From Myrica gale (lineage: Eukaryota; Streptophyta; Magnoliopsida; Fagales; Myricaceae), in assembly GCA_963930655.1 (NCBI GenBank), contig OZ005609.1:13374501-13438500 (forward strand): DNA of 64,000 nt, given 5' to 3'. The notes beneath the pieces are model-generated. The model searched no databases, was not told where the DNA came from, and saw only the letters and a program-made list of their open reading frames with translations. A program made the translations under genes and the position numbers. This document shows, piece after piece, positions 46,201 to 59,059 of the stretch (positions within the stretch are counted from its first letter, which is position 1; the number at the start of each line of letters is the position of its first letter).

Positions 46201-47251
46201 GTTCAAGTTTACAGTGACTTTCCATAGAGATTAATATGGTGGAACCACTTGGATTCTCTCATATTTAGCATTGTTTTCCTACTCTAGAGTCTATTATTAA
46301 CATCATGCATTTATGCACTTGGGTAGAAGTGTTTACTCATTCCTAAGACTGCATGGCTGTAAGATTTGTGCGTTACTGGTTCTTTTTTCTTTTCTTATTT
46401 TTGTCCTGGTTTTGAATTCCTTAATATTTTCTACATTCTGATGGAAATATGGATTCTGCTAATTTCAAATTTCAGGAGAAATGGTTTTTCTTTGGATGAG
46501 GATCCTCATGCTCCACCTGGACAACATTTTATATTAAAAGCTGTCCCGTTCAGTAAAAACATTACTTTTGGAGTTGAAGGTAGTTGTTGCTTTCAGATTT
46601 CCCCTGATTTTGATCTGCTCCTAGTTCGAATGTTATGACCATAGCAATTTGTTGCCATGGCATGACATTCAAAACTATCACAAATTACTGTTTTAAGAAA
46701 TGCTTGCATATTGTGTACAGAAGACATTCACTGTAATATATCTCTTTGGACAGATGTCCAGGACCTGATTTCTACACTGGCTGATAGTCAAGGAGAATGC
46801 TCGATAATCGGTAGTTACAAAATGGATACTTCTGACTCTGTTTGCCCAACAAGAGTTCGCTCAATGCTGGCATCACGTGCATGCAGATCGTCTGTTATGA
46901 TCGGAGACGCACTAGGAAGAAATGAGATGCAGAAGGTGATGACTCTAGATTACTCTGAACCCTGTCACCTTAAGATATGCGATCGCCTGAGCTTCTGAAG
47001 TCACATTTGACTTTGTTTCCTTGCATCATTCTATCTCTCCAATTTTTCTGGACCAGTTATCATCATTATATATATTACAGATGGAAATAAAAATATCGCA
47101 TTTCCAACTATTTTGATGGCTGCAGATACTCGAGCATTTGGCAGAGCTGAAGTCTCCTTGGAATTGCCCTCATGGTAGGCCAACCATGCGGCATTTGGTC
47201 GACTTGACTACCATTTCCATAAGTTCAGAAGAAATTGATGCGAACTTGTAA
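40289..47251 (+). CDS. PMS1: DNA mismatch repair protein PMS1 (MutL family), 12 exons, 897 residues
   Basis: Exons: 40289-40528, 40935-41258, 41484-42671, 43724-43807, 43887-43996, 44085-44211, 44679-44747, 44852-44925, 45303-45368, 46476-46579, 46754-46935, 47126-47251. PMS1 pairs with MLH1 to form MutL-alpha, which nicks DNA in the nucleus during mismatch repair. The N-terminal GHKL ATPase shows ELVEN at residues 40-44, DNGSGI at 69-74 and GFRGEAL at 104-110. The MutL transducer domain contains NGRPVDMPK and NVTPDKRK. The C-terminal endonuclease motif [12 protein letters not shown] is at 713-724, with [13 protein letters not shown] and [11 protein letters not shown] near the end. Arabidopsis PMS1 is about 923 residues. 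ATG 40289 fits homologues; an in-frame ATG at 40112 would add 59 residues. The exon 5 acceptor at 43886 keeps the frame, whereas the stronger-looking acceptor at 43854 would give a stop at once. Confidence 0.94.
45369..46475 (+). other. PMS1 intron 9 (1.1 kb)
   Basis: Bounded by gtatgacc and tttcag. It contains no recognised element or gene. Confidence 0.6.
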
Positions 47252-47817
47252 TGGATCTGTATCTTTCCATTACCATTAGTATGCACTTTGGCCTCTGGTT
47301 TACCTAACTTATTTGTTCAACAATACAAGTCCATGTAAAGATTCTCCATTCGCCTATGTAGGGGCGCTCCATGTATATAACATTTTCGGGGCTCGCTTTC
47401 AGGATTCTTCCGCCACTTCTCTTTAACATTTTTAAGATGATTTTCAAACCCTACTCGCTAACCTTCGGGTTCAAACTAGATGGACTTTTGGCTCTATTTT
47501 CTCTTTTTCTTCTTCTATCATATTGCAGTTTATTCTACGGGAAACTTAGACCTATTTTTGATGTTGCAGCAATCACTCATCTTCGTAGTTCACATATTCA
47601 TGTTACAGTCTATGATTTGCAGTCCTTTCATCGACTCTCCTATAACGGCTTCTGTGGCGGTTCTTTTCTTGACGACGAATGCAGGCTCTAAGCTAAGACA
47701 TTATGTGACTAGGACCACTTTTTTTTTTGGTTGAAAGGTGAAGATGACTAGGACTACTTTGTTAGCTCTATTTCCTTTGTCTTCTATTTATTTTGTTCTT
47801 TTTTTGGTCGTTTTGCA

Positions 47818-47868
<51 letters not shown>

Positions 47869-49317
47869 GCAATATATTGATTGTGCTAGAGTGCTTGTTA
47901 CCTCCCTCCTTTTGTACTTCTGTTTATATCAATATCTTGCCCAAAAAGAAAAGTTAAACGTTGCTACTAAAAGCTCAAATTTTGGCTAATAATTGAGATC
48001 CACCTTAATAAGGTTTGTACCCAGGATTTTTCTGTCTTTTTAGTATACCGCTTAATATAATTAAAACCAGGGTAACTTTAGAGCCCCCAATCTGACCTAA
48101 TAAATCATATTTGTAGTTGTTTCTCTGTATCTCCCTTCTCCTATTGTTTAAATAGACCGGGGAAGGGATCCACCTCATCCCATTCTTATTGCATTTGATT
48201 TCTGTCACCAAAAAGAAAAGGTCATATAAATCATGTGTTGTTAGAGCTGTTAATTATTAACGGGATCACTTTTGTTTTTGGCCTTATCTAACATATATCA
48301 CGTGTTGCTCATCCATTTTCAGGGGGAAAAAAAAGATAACTTACTTTTTGTACTCAGTTTGAAAAGTCTCGATACTTTGTAATTCCATTCTTTTGTTTTT
48401 GAGATATTTCACCTTTATGGTTCTGGATTTCATTCAGTTTGCATCTCTCATTTATTTATCCCTTAAAATGAATGAAAATCCCAATCGCACCTACTAGGTT
48501 TTGTGGGATAAATAAAACCTAGTATCGAGAGTTATGACATGGATTCTGGTAAATAAAATGTATTTTGTAATTTTCTTTTTCTTTTTATTTTCTCTATGCT
48601 TTATTTATATTTATTTGTTTTTAATATTTATTGACATTTAAACTTGCAAAAATGACAAGCAGTAGCACAATAGTAAGCGAACTTGAGACACTAACCACCG
48701 GCAAGACTTGAGGAGGAGACTCATTTGGAACAATTGTGAGCTTTTTTGTTTGTTAATGTATTTATTTGTGCGTGTTTGAGATATTTTATATTTTGACTTA
48801 TAGTGCTTAATTTTTTAATACATTTGCAATTGAATTGTTTGAAACATTTTTTTTTTTAGGAAAAAAGGGTCTGTACCCCTTGTAAGCGGTCCAACCAGAT
48901 CATTTTGGACCGGTCATTCAATTTAGGTACAACCGGAATTTCCGGTTGTACAGCCCTAGGCCAAGTTAGTTTTTTTAACGGGAACGGACAAAAAGACGTA
49001 GGTTTAACTAGAAGCTTACCACATGAATTTTAAAATAACTTTTCTTATCTCAGGGACAAATTTGCAACATTTCGATACCACATGGACTGTGGGTTCATTT
49101 AAGCTTTATTTTTTCACATAGAACAAGAAAATTTCTCCGCCTACTGATCATTAAAGCAAATAGGATAACCCAAAAAGCTAGCACCATGTTATGTTGCAAG
49201 TAATGAAAAACTTTCGGTCATTTCAGCCCTACAGCAACTGAGCTTATTCCAGCATGTAGCTGACTTGAAGTAAGGCCTACAGTTTGAGTTTAATACACCG
49301 TCCCTAGAAAATAAATG
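47252..49317. other. Intergenic DNA downstream of PMS1
   Basis: It holds a compound microsatellite (listed separately), a short hairpin near 48927-48951 (gtacaaccggaa, one base, ttccggttgtac), and at 48340-48440 a stretch (gatactttgtaattcc, ttttgagatatttcacc) resembling the interior of the 317-729 element. No gene is recognised. Confidence 0.4.
47818..47865. repeat. Compound (TA)n(TG)n microsatellite
   Basis: About nine TA units run directly into about sixteen TG units, ending in taatgc. It lies 0.57 kb after the PMS1 stop codon. Confidence 0.95.
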
Positions 49318-49556
49318 GCTTAATTACGGATAAAGGTCGTGTTGTATTCATTTTTAACTAATCAGTACTTCAGGTACAATTTTTAACAAGTCAGTTCTTA
49401 TGGTCTATTTTTTAGATATATAAGTTCTCTCGTCCACTAAAAGTTAGCCCACTGACAGAGTCGGGTCCAGAATAGACTATTCAATCTCGAAAATGGACAT
49501 TCCAACCTCGGAACTAATTTGTTAAAAGTGATTCTTCAAGGATTGTAATGGAATTA
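49318..49556. mobile_element. Small element with ggcttaatta termini
   Basis: The left end ggcttaattacgg and the right end (reverse complement) ggcttaattccattac are inverted repeats around about 240 bases of non-coding DNA. Target duplication is not clear. Confidence 0.5.
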
Positions 49557-50789
49557 AGCCGAAAATAAATCATATTTCACAACACCTAGGTCCATTGCTA
49601 AAGTCATCGCTACAGCATGAGTTTAATAAAGAAAGAAACGAGAGACTCTCTTTGAGGACACCTACTCATAAATTTCACGGAGATTGAGTGCACTTTAAGA
49701 AACAGTTGATCAAGAACAACCTAATACAGTGGAGACACAACATTGACTAGGTAAATTCTAAACCTACTTGGCAGAAATAGGTAAATTCCAAACCTACATG
49801 AAGGTACGACCTAAATAAAAATTACTACCACTTACATAAAGCTACGATCTAGATAAAAATTAGCAAATTTTGGTAGCGATGGACCATTCTGCACAGTTCC
49901 CACTACTTTCATTTGTTTAAACAAAGACTAGTTATTGATGCACTACATTCATTTATTTTTCTGATGTTTGTAGAGAAGACCAAGATGCAATTTCTTTCAG
50001 TGGGTGGATCCACCAACCTGTGTACGTGGTCATGAAATATTGTCAACCTATATTAAGAAGATGAAGACAATGGAAGACTAATTACGGATGCAGAAGAAGA
50101 AGGAAAAATATTTGAAATACCACTTGGTTGGATCCTGGATGTTCAATTTGGCTGTTCGCATAAGTGTTGGGTTTTGGGTTACATGGGGGGTCAACACATA
50201 AGTTAGTCCATATTCAATGGGATCTTATGTTGTATTTGATATATTGAATGAGAGCTTATGTTGTATTTGATAACTTAGAGTAGTTTTAGTCATTTAGGAA
50301 GTTAACCGTGTATTTGGTAGTCTATTTATGAATGAAATAAAATGTATGACTTTGGTGAATGTATTCTGTTAAACTTTTGATTAGCTGTTGCTGCAAATTT
50401 TATGTGTACAAGCCTTTTGATTGACAGTGAAAATGAGAGCGGCTGTTTTGATTAGCAGTTGCTGCTTCATTGTGGGTCATCTCTAATATGACTTTATAAA
50501 GCGAGAGTTGCAGAACTTTATAAAGCGGGAGTTGCAGACAATATAGAGGCTTGAGCTAAAGCTGGTCATACACAACTGACTCATCCATCTAGATAATCAA
50601 ATTTGGTCATACACATAATTGACCAGATTTCACAAAACATCAGTTCCACCAGTTGAGTGGCTCATAGTATGTTTACATAACACAAAACATCAAATCCCCG
50701 CTTGTAGCTTGTTTACATAACACAAAACATCAAATCTGGTCATAACATGTTTACCCAACACAAAACATCATGACAACACATCATTGAGT
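49557..50789. other. Intergenic, with short repeated words
   Basis: From 50630 to 50770 the phrase tttacataacacaaaacatc occurs at least twice, with further partial copies. It may be the 3' untranslated part of the MULE-derived gene that ends at about 50792 on the minus strand. No other gene is seen. Confidence 0.4.
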
Positions 50790-50791
50790 GG

Positions 50792-51916
50792 CTCTAACTA
50801 CGTCTCCCAATCGAATATCTTCAACTGACGTCCTACTTCGGGTGTTGAGTTGACTTCCACCAGCTTCACCACCATTACCCTGTAACAAACCAAGTTTTCA
50901 AATATCAAAATACATGGAAAGGATTGCACAACGATTATATTTTCTAGCACTTCTACTATTTGGTGGAAGCGATGTAGCTGACCTCGTTCTATGCCTCGAA
51001 ACTAATGGTGCAGTTGCTGCCTGTGAGGTTCCTTCACCATCTTAAGTAAAAAACAGATAGTACCCGTATGAGTGAACAGATGAACAACGTGTAATGTTTG
51101 TACCCTTATCAACGAGTTAGAATTATTGCCTTAATTGTTTTTCTTCTTTCGCTTATTTTGAGTTGTCCCATCTTGGGGCTCCACTTGTGTTGCCGATGTG
51201 CCAGCCATGTCCTGAAAATATTCATGGGAATTCAGTCTGTTATATTACATTGAAAAAAACTTGGATGTACATAAATTAAGTTAAATGTCTTACAGTGGAT
51301 GCTTTCTTTTTGCTTGGCTTTTTGGGATATATCCTCCGATCTGCCCTCGGGGGTAGCTTGCACTTTCGGGCATTGTGGCCAACCACCCCACACGTACCAC
51401 ACTTAATAGGAATGCCAGCTCTCGTCACCCTTCCTGGTGGCGGGGGCGCAACATATTAATAAGTTATTCAACGGAAAATAAAGTATCAATATGAGTATAG
51501 GATTTAAAACTCACATCAATGTCTCCACTAACACTACCACCCTCTGTGGCTCGTACAATGTCGATCCCCTCAACAGTGAGCGGTGCAGTGGGTTGGGACT
51601 TCATTGGTCGCAAATCAGGAATGTCAACTCCATGCTCAAAGTATACGTGCAGCACCTTAGGATGCTCTCTGGCAATCCGATTGTGCAGCTCCCAGACATC
51701 CTTATCAGAATAAAGTATGCTAAACCCATGTTCGAGAACATCATCCTCAAACTTGTATACAAACCCTACCATGTTCAAGTAATGTTGTCGAACCTTGGCA
51801 TACTCATGGAATACTGTCGTCCTGATATAATCTATATACACCTCTCCAATGTCCACAACCTCTCCGCCTATGTATTCCCCGCGTACGAAGTTTAGACTGC
51901 CCCGTGATGAAAGCAT
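50792..51916 (-). pseudogene. Internally deleted MULE transposase gene (PB1-like N-terminus and zinc-knuckle C-terminus)
   Basis: Read right to left, 51916-51464 encodes the PB1-like N-terminal domain of plant Mutator-type transposases: YIGGEVVDIGEVYIDYIR, KFEDDVLEHGFSILYSDKD and VLHVYFEHGVDIPDL. At about 51455-51300 follows APPPPGRVTRAG and the zinc knuckle KCGTCGVVGHNARKC. After a GT-AG intron come DMAGTSATQVEPQDG and a lysine-rich stretch ending in a stop. Further minus-strand exon-like pieces are at 51045-50985 and 50880-50792, reading SQLNTRSRTSVEDIRLGDVV and ending at TGA. The whole catalytic DDE core that should lie between the PB1-like region and the zinc knuckle is missing. This gives a non-autonomous deletion derivative. 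Low decay of the kept parts suggests the deletion is fairly recent. Confidence 0.75.
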
Positions 51917-51975
51917 AGGTGAACCATGATTTCAGCGAACAACTATCTAACCCTTCAAACAATGAAAAAAGAAAG

Positions 51976-52325
51976 GGTAAAGTACATAAACAGTCCCTGT
52001 GGTTTCACGTTTGGACAAATTGGTCCCTGTGGTTTCAACTTGAACACATTAGTCCCTGGGGTAAGCATCATGTAACAAAAAGTCCTCCCGTTAGATTTCT
52101 GTCAACCCACTTAACGGTCAAAGCAAATTAGTCCCTGTGGTATCACCTTTTGACAAAGTGGTCCCTGAGGTATGCATCATGTAACAAAAAGGTCCACCCG
52201 GAAGCTTTGACCGTTAAGTGGGTTGACAGAGTGACTGCATTGCAACAACTTGCTGACCACAGGGACTAACGCGTTCAATTTGAAACCATAGGGACTATTT
52301 TGTCAAAACGTGAAACCACAGTTTT
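51976..52325. mobile_element. MULE-like inverted-repeat element, ccctgtggttt family
   Basis: The left arm starts cagtccctgtggtttcacg and has repeated ggtccctgtggttt units. The right arm ends ...aaacgtgaaaccaca as its reverse complement. A second, inner direct copy of the gtccctgtggtatcacc...gcatcatgtaacaaaaag part lies at 52127-52190. The inner stems 52099-52124 and 52204-52229 are perfect 26-base reverse complements. Such gtccctgtggttt termini are common on plant MULE-like elements. It is non-coding. Confidence 0.7.
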
Positions 52326-52576
52326 CCCAAAAAGAAATATAACTAATATGATAAATGGAGTTCATCATTTCAATATAACTAATAATATAGTTCAACATTT
52401 AAATGTCACTGCTCCAATAGTATGCATGAGAAAAGCGTGCACTGCTCCAACAGTTCAAAGGCAATGCATGAGCACATCAAGTTGGCACGTACACATACAC
52501 ATTTTCCATTGTTTTTCTTTTCTTCTTTTGTTTGTGATCTAGATACTGCTAAAAGGGAATACAACAACAACAACAA

Positions 52577-52630
<54 letters not shown>

Positions 52631-53749
52631 TGATAATGATAATGATAACGATAATATACAATCTGGAATATAAGTGGGAAGCATTTAGTAATGGCAAATG
52701 AAGTATGCCTTCAGCTTTACTCATTTCTTCAGTAATTGCCTCTTGCTTACCAAAAAAATTCAACAACAAATAGTACCGAATCATATGTTACGGGCATATT
52801 TTAAGTTCATCAAAATCATGGATGCACAAGGTTAAAAAAATTCTTCAACTGTTACCGTTGCTTCTAGCAAAACATAAATCTACTTTAAGTTCATAAGATT
52901 AGAGAAACTAACTAATTATTATGATAAATTAGGACATCAGTCAAAACTGAAATCCAAAGCATTTTCTTTCGCTTTGTAGCAACGCATGACGTGGGGGGAC
53001 CACTAAACTAAAAGGCAAATTGCAACTAGTCTTTGCTCCCAGATCTTGTCCTTTTATTCACTAAAGTCCATCGAAACCATACAAAACCGACAGAAGTATA
53101 ACAAGGCATGTGCAAAGTGACCCCACAGTTTGATATAATAAACCCCCTTCCTAAAGCCGACAAATCTAATAAAGAAATGGGTCCACAAATTCGTAGTGGG
53201 AGTCTATAAATAATGAGTGAAAATATCATATTACCTAAGGGTTCTCCTTCTTCCTCTTCTACTTCACAGTTCACGGGTTCTCCTTCTTAGGATGAGTTTT
53301 CCTTCTCCTTCACGGGGTAGAAATGATGGTTGCATATAAGGGTTCGGTGATTTGGAGGAAAGACATAGCAACAACGAATCTGGATGTTAAGTGCAGGTTC
53401 TGTGGTTTGGGAGATTCGCAAGCAGGTGTGGAATGAAGAGAACGAGATTGGGGATTTTGGGCTAGGGCATTTTTTGAGGGGGAAATAAAGAAAGGGGGAT
53501 TGTGGATGATCGGGAAAAATGAGCTAGAAATGGTATTTTTTGTGTTTTGGTTTATTTTCTTTGTTTTTTTTTTCAAATGGGTGGAAGTCCTAAAACGTAG
53601 CTAGCCACATTGAGGAATCACGTGTACTGCATACACATTATCACGCCTTAGGCTATATTTGTTTTTCAATCATTGATGACTTGGCTTCCACGTGTGAAAT
53701 TTGAAAATTCTTCGGTGTCCACGTGGACGATTTTAAACAGGTCAGCGTG
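52326..53749. other. DNA between MULE-like termini, with a microsatellite
   Basis: No intact gene. On the plus strand from 53292 there is a short frame (MSFPSPSRGRNDGCI, then a stop) that faintly resembles the start of plant GRF-zinc-finger transposon proteins, but I would not annotate it. 52579-52660 holds the (AAT)n repeat. Confidence 0.35.
52579..52655. repeat. (AAT)n microsatellite grading into (GATAAT)n
   Basis: About sixteen AAT units are followed by several aatgat/gataat units. The array produces long poly-Asn or poly-Leu frames in translation that are not real proteins. Confidence 0.95.
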
Positions 53750-53887
53750 CTCCGTTAACGAGTTGACGGGAGAACTGACGGGGGGACTGTGTTGCAACGT
53801 TTGGCTAACCACATGGACTAATTCATTCAAACTTAAACTACAGGGACTAATTTGTTAAAATATGAAACCACAGGGACTGTGTCCGTA
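53750..53887. mobile_element. Right-hand MULE-like terminal repeat
   Basis: In reverse complement it reads cacagtccctgtggtttcat, then acaaattagtccctgtag, then ttagtccatgtggtt. This is the same family as 51976-52120 in opposite orientation. It may close a ~1.9-kb element starting at 51976. It ends about 25 bases before the junction of the large duplication. Confidence 0.6.
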
Positions 53888-56800
53888 TTTTTTTTAATGG
53901 TATTAAGATCTTCTTGTGTATAGCATTTCTTTAGAATATTCTTCGTCACCCTAAAGAGTGGCAAGATTGGGGACCAATATTCATGGAAATTCCAATGCAG
54001 GTCCTTACCAAATGTATCATATATAGGTTTTCCTTTCTTTCTTTCTTTTTTTCATTGCTTTTTTCAATCCCTTTTTCCTTCCATTGCATCTTTCTAATCA
54101 AATCTATTTCTTCTCTGAAACAATTTGCAAGTGTAGCGTAATAAAATGGAAAAATGTTACTTTTGTTCGCTCTCTCTCTCTCTCTCTCCTTTAGTTTCTT
54201 CATACAAATAACTGAAGATAATTGTGTTCTTGTGATATGCACTATGCACTCATATCTGTTTTTTGTGGGTAATTCATCTCTTTGTAGGTTAGAAAAAGAA
54301 TTTAACTTATATGTTTATCTATATTTGAAAGTCTGATTAAATTTAGGAAATATTATTGTTAGGGAAGGGAATGCATATTGCAAAAGGACATTTTTTCGAT
54401 GTCAACAGATGAACTTGCTGAATATCTTGACCTTGCTGTGTTTGTTATGGAGATTGTGGGTGTTATTTTCCAACAGTTAATTGTTGGACTTTATATGAAT
54501 GATTCTCTCTGAGAATTTTGATGTGTTAAAGAATTGGTCCATTTGGTGAGTTAGGTCCAATGGTAGCCAAAGCAAGTAACAAAGACCAAGCAGCATTGAA
54601 ATTGAAGATCCACCTCCTTGTTTGATGAATATCTTGACCTTGCTGTGTTTGGTGACTTTTATGGAGATTGTGGGTGTTATTTTCCAACAGAGTGCGATGC
54701 TTGATCTGTTTTTTAGAACTAATGGGGGGCGTAATCATCCTAAATGTGAGGTTTGTGAACACAGGCCAGAGCTTACAACTTACAGCTCTCTGCACAATAC
54801 ATTTGTTGTTGTGAGGAATGAAGCAACCACACGTTAATTGGATTCTCTAGAAAGCCCATGAGATAATTGAATGGGAATCTCTCTTTGCTGACGGAGCTTG
54901 AGTGTTAAAATTTTGGGGTGTTTAAAATTTGAGATATGAAAGGTAGTGTAAGATAGTTTATGGGAGTTAGTAAAAAAATGAAAAGAGAAAGATTTTAATT
55001 GAGCCCATGAGTGGCACTCAAACACCACTGTCATTAATCTATTCACCTTAGGTAGCTTATATCATTTTAATCAAGTTGTAGATTGTAGCAATACACTTAT
55101 TTGAAACTTTGCCCTTTTGAACTAACACTTTAGAAAAATTGTCATATTTTTAAATATTTTGTACCCTCAAATTACTAATGTACGATACTTTACACTTTCC
55201 ATCATACGATAATAATAATAATAGCTTTGAGAATTTAAAGCTATGTTTGGTTGGTTTTGAAAATATTTTTTTGTTTATTTTTTTAAGGTAGTAAATTTAT
55301 TTAAAGTGTTAGAGTTTTAGAATTTGTAAAAAAATTATTAAGATTAGTGAAAATATATTAAAATTGATGAAAATTGATTATAAAAAAAATTGAGATCAAA
55401 CCAAACATAACAGTTAAAAGGTTTCCTATTGGATTGCCAAAATTTTAGAAAATATTCTCGAAATTTTTGGAATCTTTACTTTATTTAGATTTATTGAAGT
55501 TTATAAAAAATAAAATGTATATGTGTAAAAGTTCAAAATATTAAAGTGTTTATTTTGCTAAAAATTGGCACGCACAAAATATTAAAGAAACAAAGATATC
55601 CATAATAAATTGAGAAACCATTATTTTACTGGTGAATTGAGAAACACTGTTGTCTGCTTATATCCAGGAGTCCTCCTCGAGTAACCTTCTAAAATTCTAC
55701 TGAATTAGAACCCCAAGTCCAATCAGCATGAAAAGACAACTCGAGAAGTCCATGGTATCATATGTTATGCCCTCAGATTATGTTGCTGCCTTTTTTCACA
55801 TCTTTGGTTATCTCCCCACCCAGATGGGCTCCATTTTGGATTCGTCCAAAAATGTTCAAGTCAAAGCTACATGGAAAGCATTTATTTTGGTATGAGTGCT
55901 AGCCCGTATATTTCCTTTTTATATATATATATAGATTTTTTATTTTTAGTAAAAAGAAAAATAAAAATTAGAGAGTTATCGAGATGGGATTTCTTGACCA
56001 TGATGTGAAGGATACACAATCGTACAAGCATTATGGAAAAAAGTCAAGTGACCTGACCCCGAGGTCAAACTTGTTTTTATTGTTGACGTCAAGTTTTTTT
56101 TTTTTTTTTTCTCTTTTCTTCATTGACAACTGAATTCTGGTTGTGCATCCAAGTAATATAAATTGTAACCGAACAATTCTGGAAAAATTTATGAAAATTT
56201 CGGTTCGGATATATATATATATATATATAAGTTTGAGCTTTTTAAAAAAAAAATTAAGAGGATGTTCGGTTAGGTGTATTGTGAGGATTTTTTGTATTTT
56301 TTATAATTTTTAGGTGATGTTAACTTTATTGGTATACGTGTTGTAGTTATTTTGATGTGAGGTTAAAAATGATATTTGATTGCAGGATTTTTATATTGGG
56401 AGAATTCAAAAAATCTTGAGGATTTTCTGTTAAACGAACAGCCCTATGACCAACAATTTATTTATTATTGAAATAAATTATCAAGTGATAAAATTACATG
56501 CATTTGGATAATTGTTTATTTTAATCTTTTTATTTCATATAAGAAAATTAAATAATATTATATCAAATGACTAATTTATAATGGATAGAACAAACTCAAA
56601 CTGAAAAGGATTAAATTCTAATTTATAATCTCAATTTGACCCAAAAAAAAGTACCAAATCCATGTTCAAAATACCTAAAAATAAGTGTTTGACCCATTAT
56701 GATCCATTTTATTAGGTAAAAAAATCTAATTATTAGAACCGGAATTTTTAATTTCCGATTTTGAATTCTGATTTCTGGTATATTTCATAACGAAATCAGA

Positions 56801-59059
56801 ATTAAAAAATAGATTCCGATTAATTTAGAAATCGAAATTGGTCTTTCTAATTCTATCCGTTTCAATACCTATCCCTACTCACTTAAATATTGTTTATCCA
56901 AACTATACATTACTAAATGTCGCCTTTACGACGTAAGCTACTCGGGGTGGTCACGTTATTTGTTCTTTATCATTGCCCACCTGTAGGCTATGGAAGATAA
57001 GAGTATGAGTGGCCTTCGAAAATTTCAATCGATGTTTCATGTACTATTGTCTCTTTATAATTGGCCGACGTCCAAAAGATCTTTAGGCATCATAATCTCT
57101 TCCTTATCTCCCACCTACCGCCCAACTAATTCTTGAATTGAGATGCACTTACCCCTCAACTAATTAGAATCTTATCTTATCGAATATATTACTTGAAAGG
57201 AATGGTCCATTCAAAAAATACAAAGACATCATAACATACATTGAATACTATAAGATAAGACTTTCATGTCATCTGAATGAACTTACTTAAATCACAGATA
57301 AATTTCGAAACGTTTAGCGCAGATTCATGCATACTCCTATGACTCACATTTGAATAAGTTACGATATTCACCCAATAAATAATCGAACATATGACCTATG
57401 TACTAATCCACACAATGAATACTACTCCAAGATTATGTTCGTTTGTTGAAAAAATTGAGGATTCAAATTCTCAGTTTCTTCATGTTCGGCAAACGGAGTT
57501 TTTTTTAGGATGCTGTGTTTGTTTTCGAATTTGCCCTGGACATATTTAAACAGAATTACTAAATTACCCTCCACTCATGTGTTAGCTACAAAAAATGAAG
57601 GGTAAAACTGACTTTTGAAGGGCGATTTGGTCATTTTTCCCCTTTTTCCTGCATCCGGCCTGCAACAAAGCTGTCTTGTCCCTTGCCATGTCCCTTGTGT
57701 TGTCTCCTGTCTCAGCGGCCTTTCGTTGCATTTTTTTGTGGTTTTTTGTTTTTTTTAAATAAATTTTAAATATTCAAATTTTAATAAAAAAATTAATAAA
57801 TTCGAAATATTAAAAAAAACTTTAAATATCATCATTAATTTTTTTTACACCTCAACAATTTCTACACAAACACCAATACAACTCTAACATCATCTAAAAA
57901 TTTTCAAAACACTCAAAATCCTACAAAAAAAAAAATCTTAAAACCGACCATAACCCAAGTTTTATACATTATGTATATTTTTCTCTAAATTAAATCACCT
58001 CACTCGGAAAATAAATTAAAAATAATCATGTTTACCTCAGCCGTAATTCCCGATACTAGCAAGTTCCAATTTTTGTCTTGCTAGCACGTTCTATTTCAAC
58101 GATTATCACGCGCTGGTGGCCCCCATTGATCAACAATCTACTAGAATGGGCACCCAAGTCAACTTGTCGACTCGTGACGGAAAAGTTTCGGACGCCTTGC
58201 ATTAATAATGGACCCAACACCATAGGGTTGATTTGTTATCAATATGCTTAATAGAAAATCTGAAATTAAAAATTTCAGAAATATATAAACTAAACTAAAT
58301 ATACCAGACTAGAGGTGTAAAGAAAAGTATATACTTTGACATGTACGTCTTATGAAAAAAAAATGCTTAATTAAACAATGAGTATCTGTTTTATTCGCTT
58401 GTGACAAATAGATCTTCGGAAAAAAAAAGTCTATGTAATCACTAGATTAAAAAAAAATCTAATCCCTGTTTTCATCAGGTACTATTAACCTTGCAAACAA
58501 ATAAGTAAATGTGTCACATAATATTCTATTAGGGCACATATGACATGTTACGTGAATGTCAAATATAGATCTAATAAAATATTTATAAACGTGAAATTCA
58601 TTCAAATTATTTATTTTCACTTATTATTATTTTAAATTCAAATAATAATTATTTTTTTAAAAAAAGGTTAATTTATATCTAATTTAATTGAAAAAATAAA
58701 TAAATAATTTAATTTATTTGAGATGAGTAATTTATGGGTACAAAGTATTACAAAATTTATGGCTTAAAATATATATATTTTTAAATATAAAATAAACAGT
58801 CCAAAATGACTTTATGACTTAACTGATTTATCTATTGTGAATTTGAGATTAAAAAAAAAACGGTGGGATGTTCTCGTAGATCCGTAGACATCCACTCAAT
58901 GTGCGCTGTTCGGGAGGAAAAGTACAGGAAGGTGGGTACCTTGACTAGTCATGACACCTCATCATCTCCCTGAGCTAAACAAATAAATATTTCACTTCCC
59001 TCTTCTTTCTCTCCTGTATCTGTGAAATTTGTGTGTGTACCGGGAGGCGCACGTTAGCG

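Noticed and set aside
52406-52784. Open frames with long Leu or Ile runs (minus) and Asn runs (plus)
   Set aside because: They are translations of the (AAT)n microsatellite.
53300-53520. GRF zinc-finger transposon protein start (MSFPSPSRGRNDGCI)
   Set aside because: A stop follows immediately and the downstream residues match too poorly in any frame.
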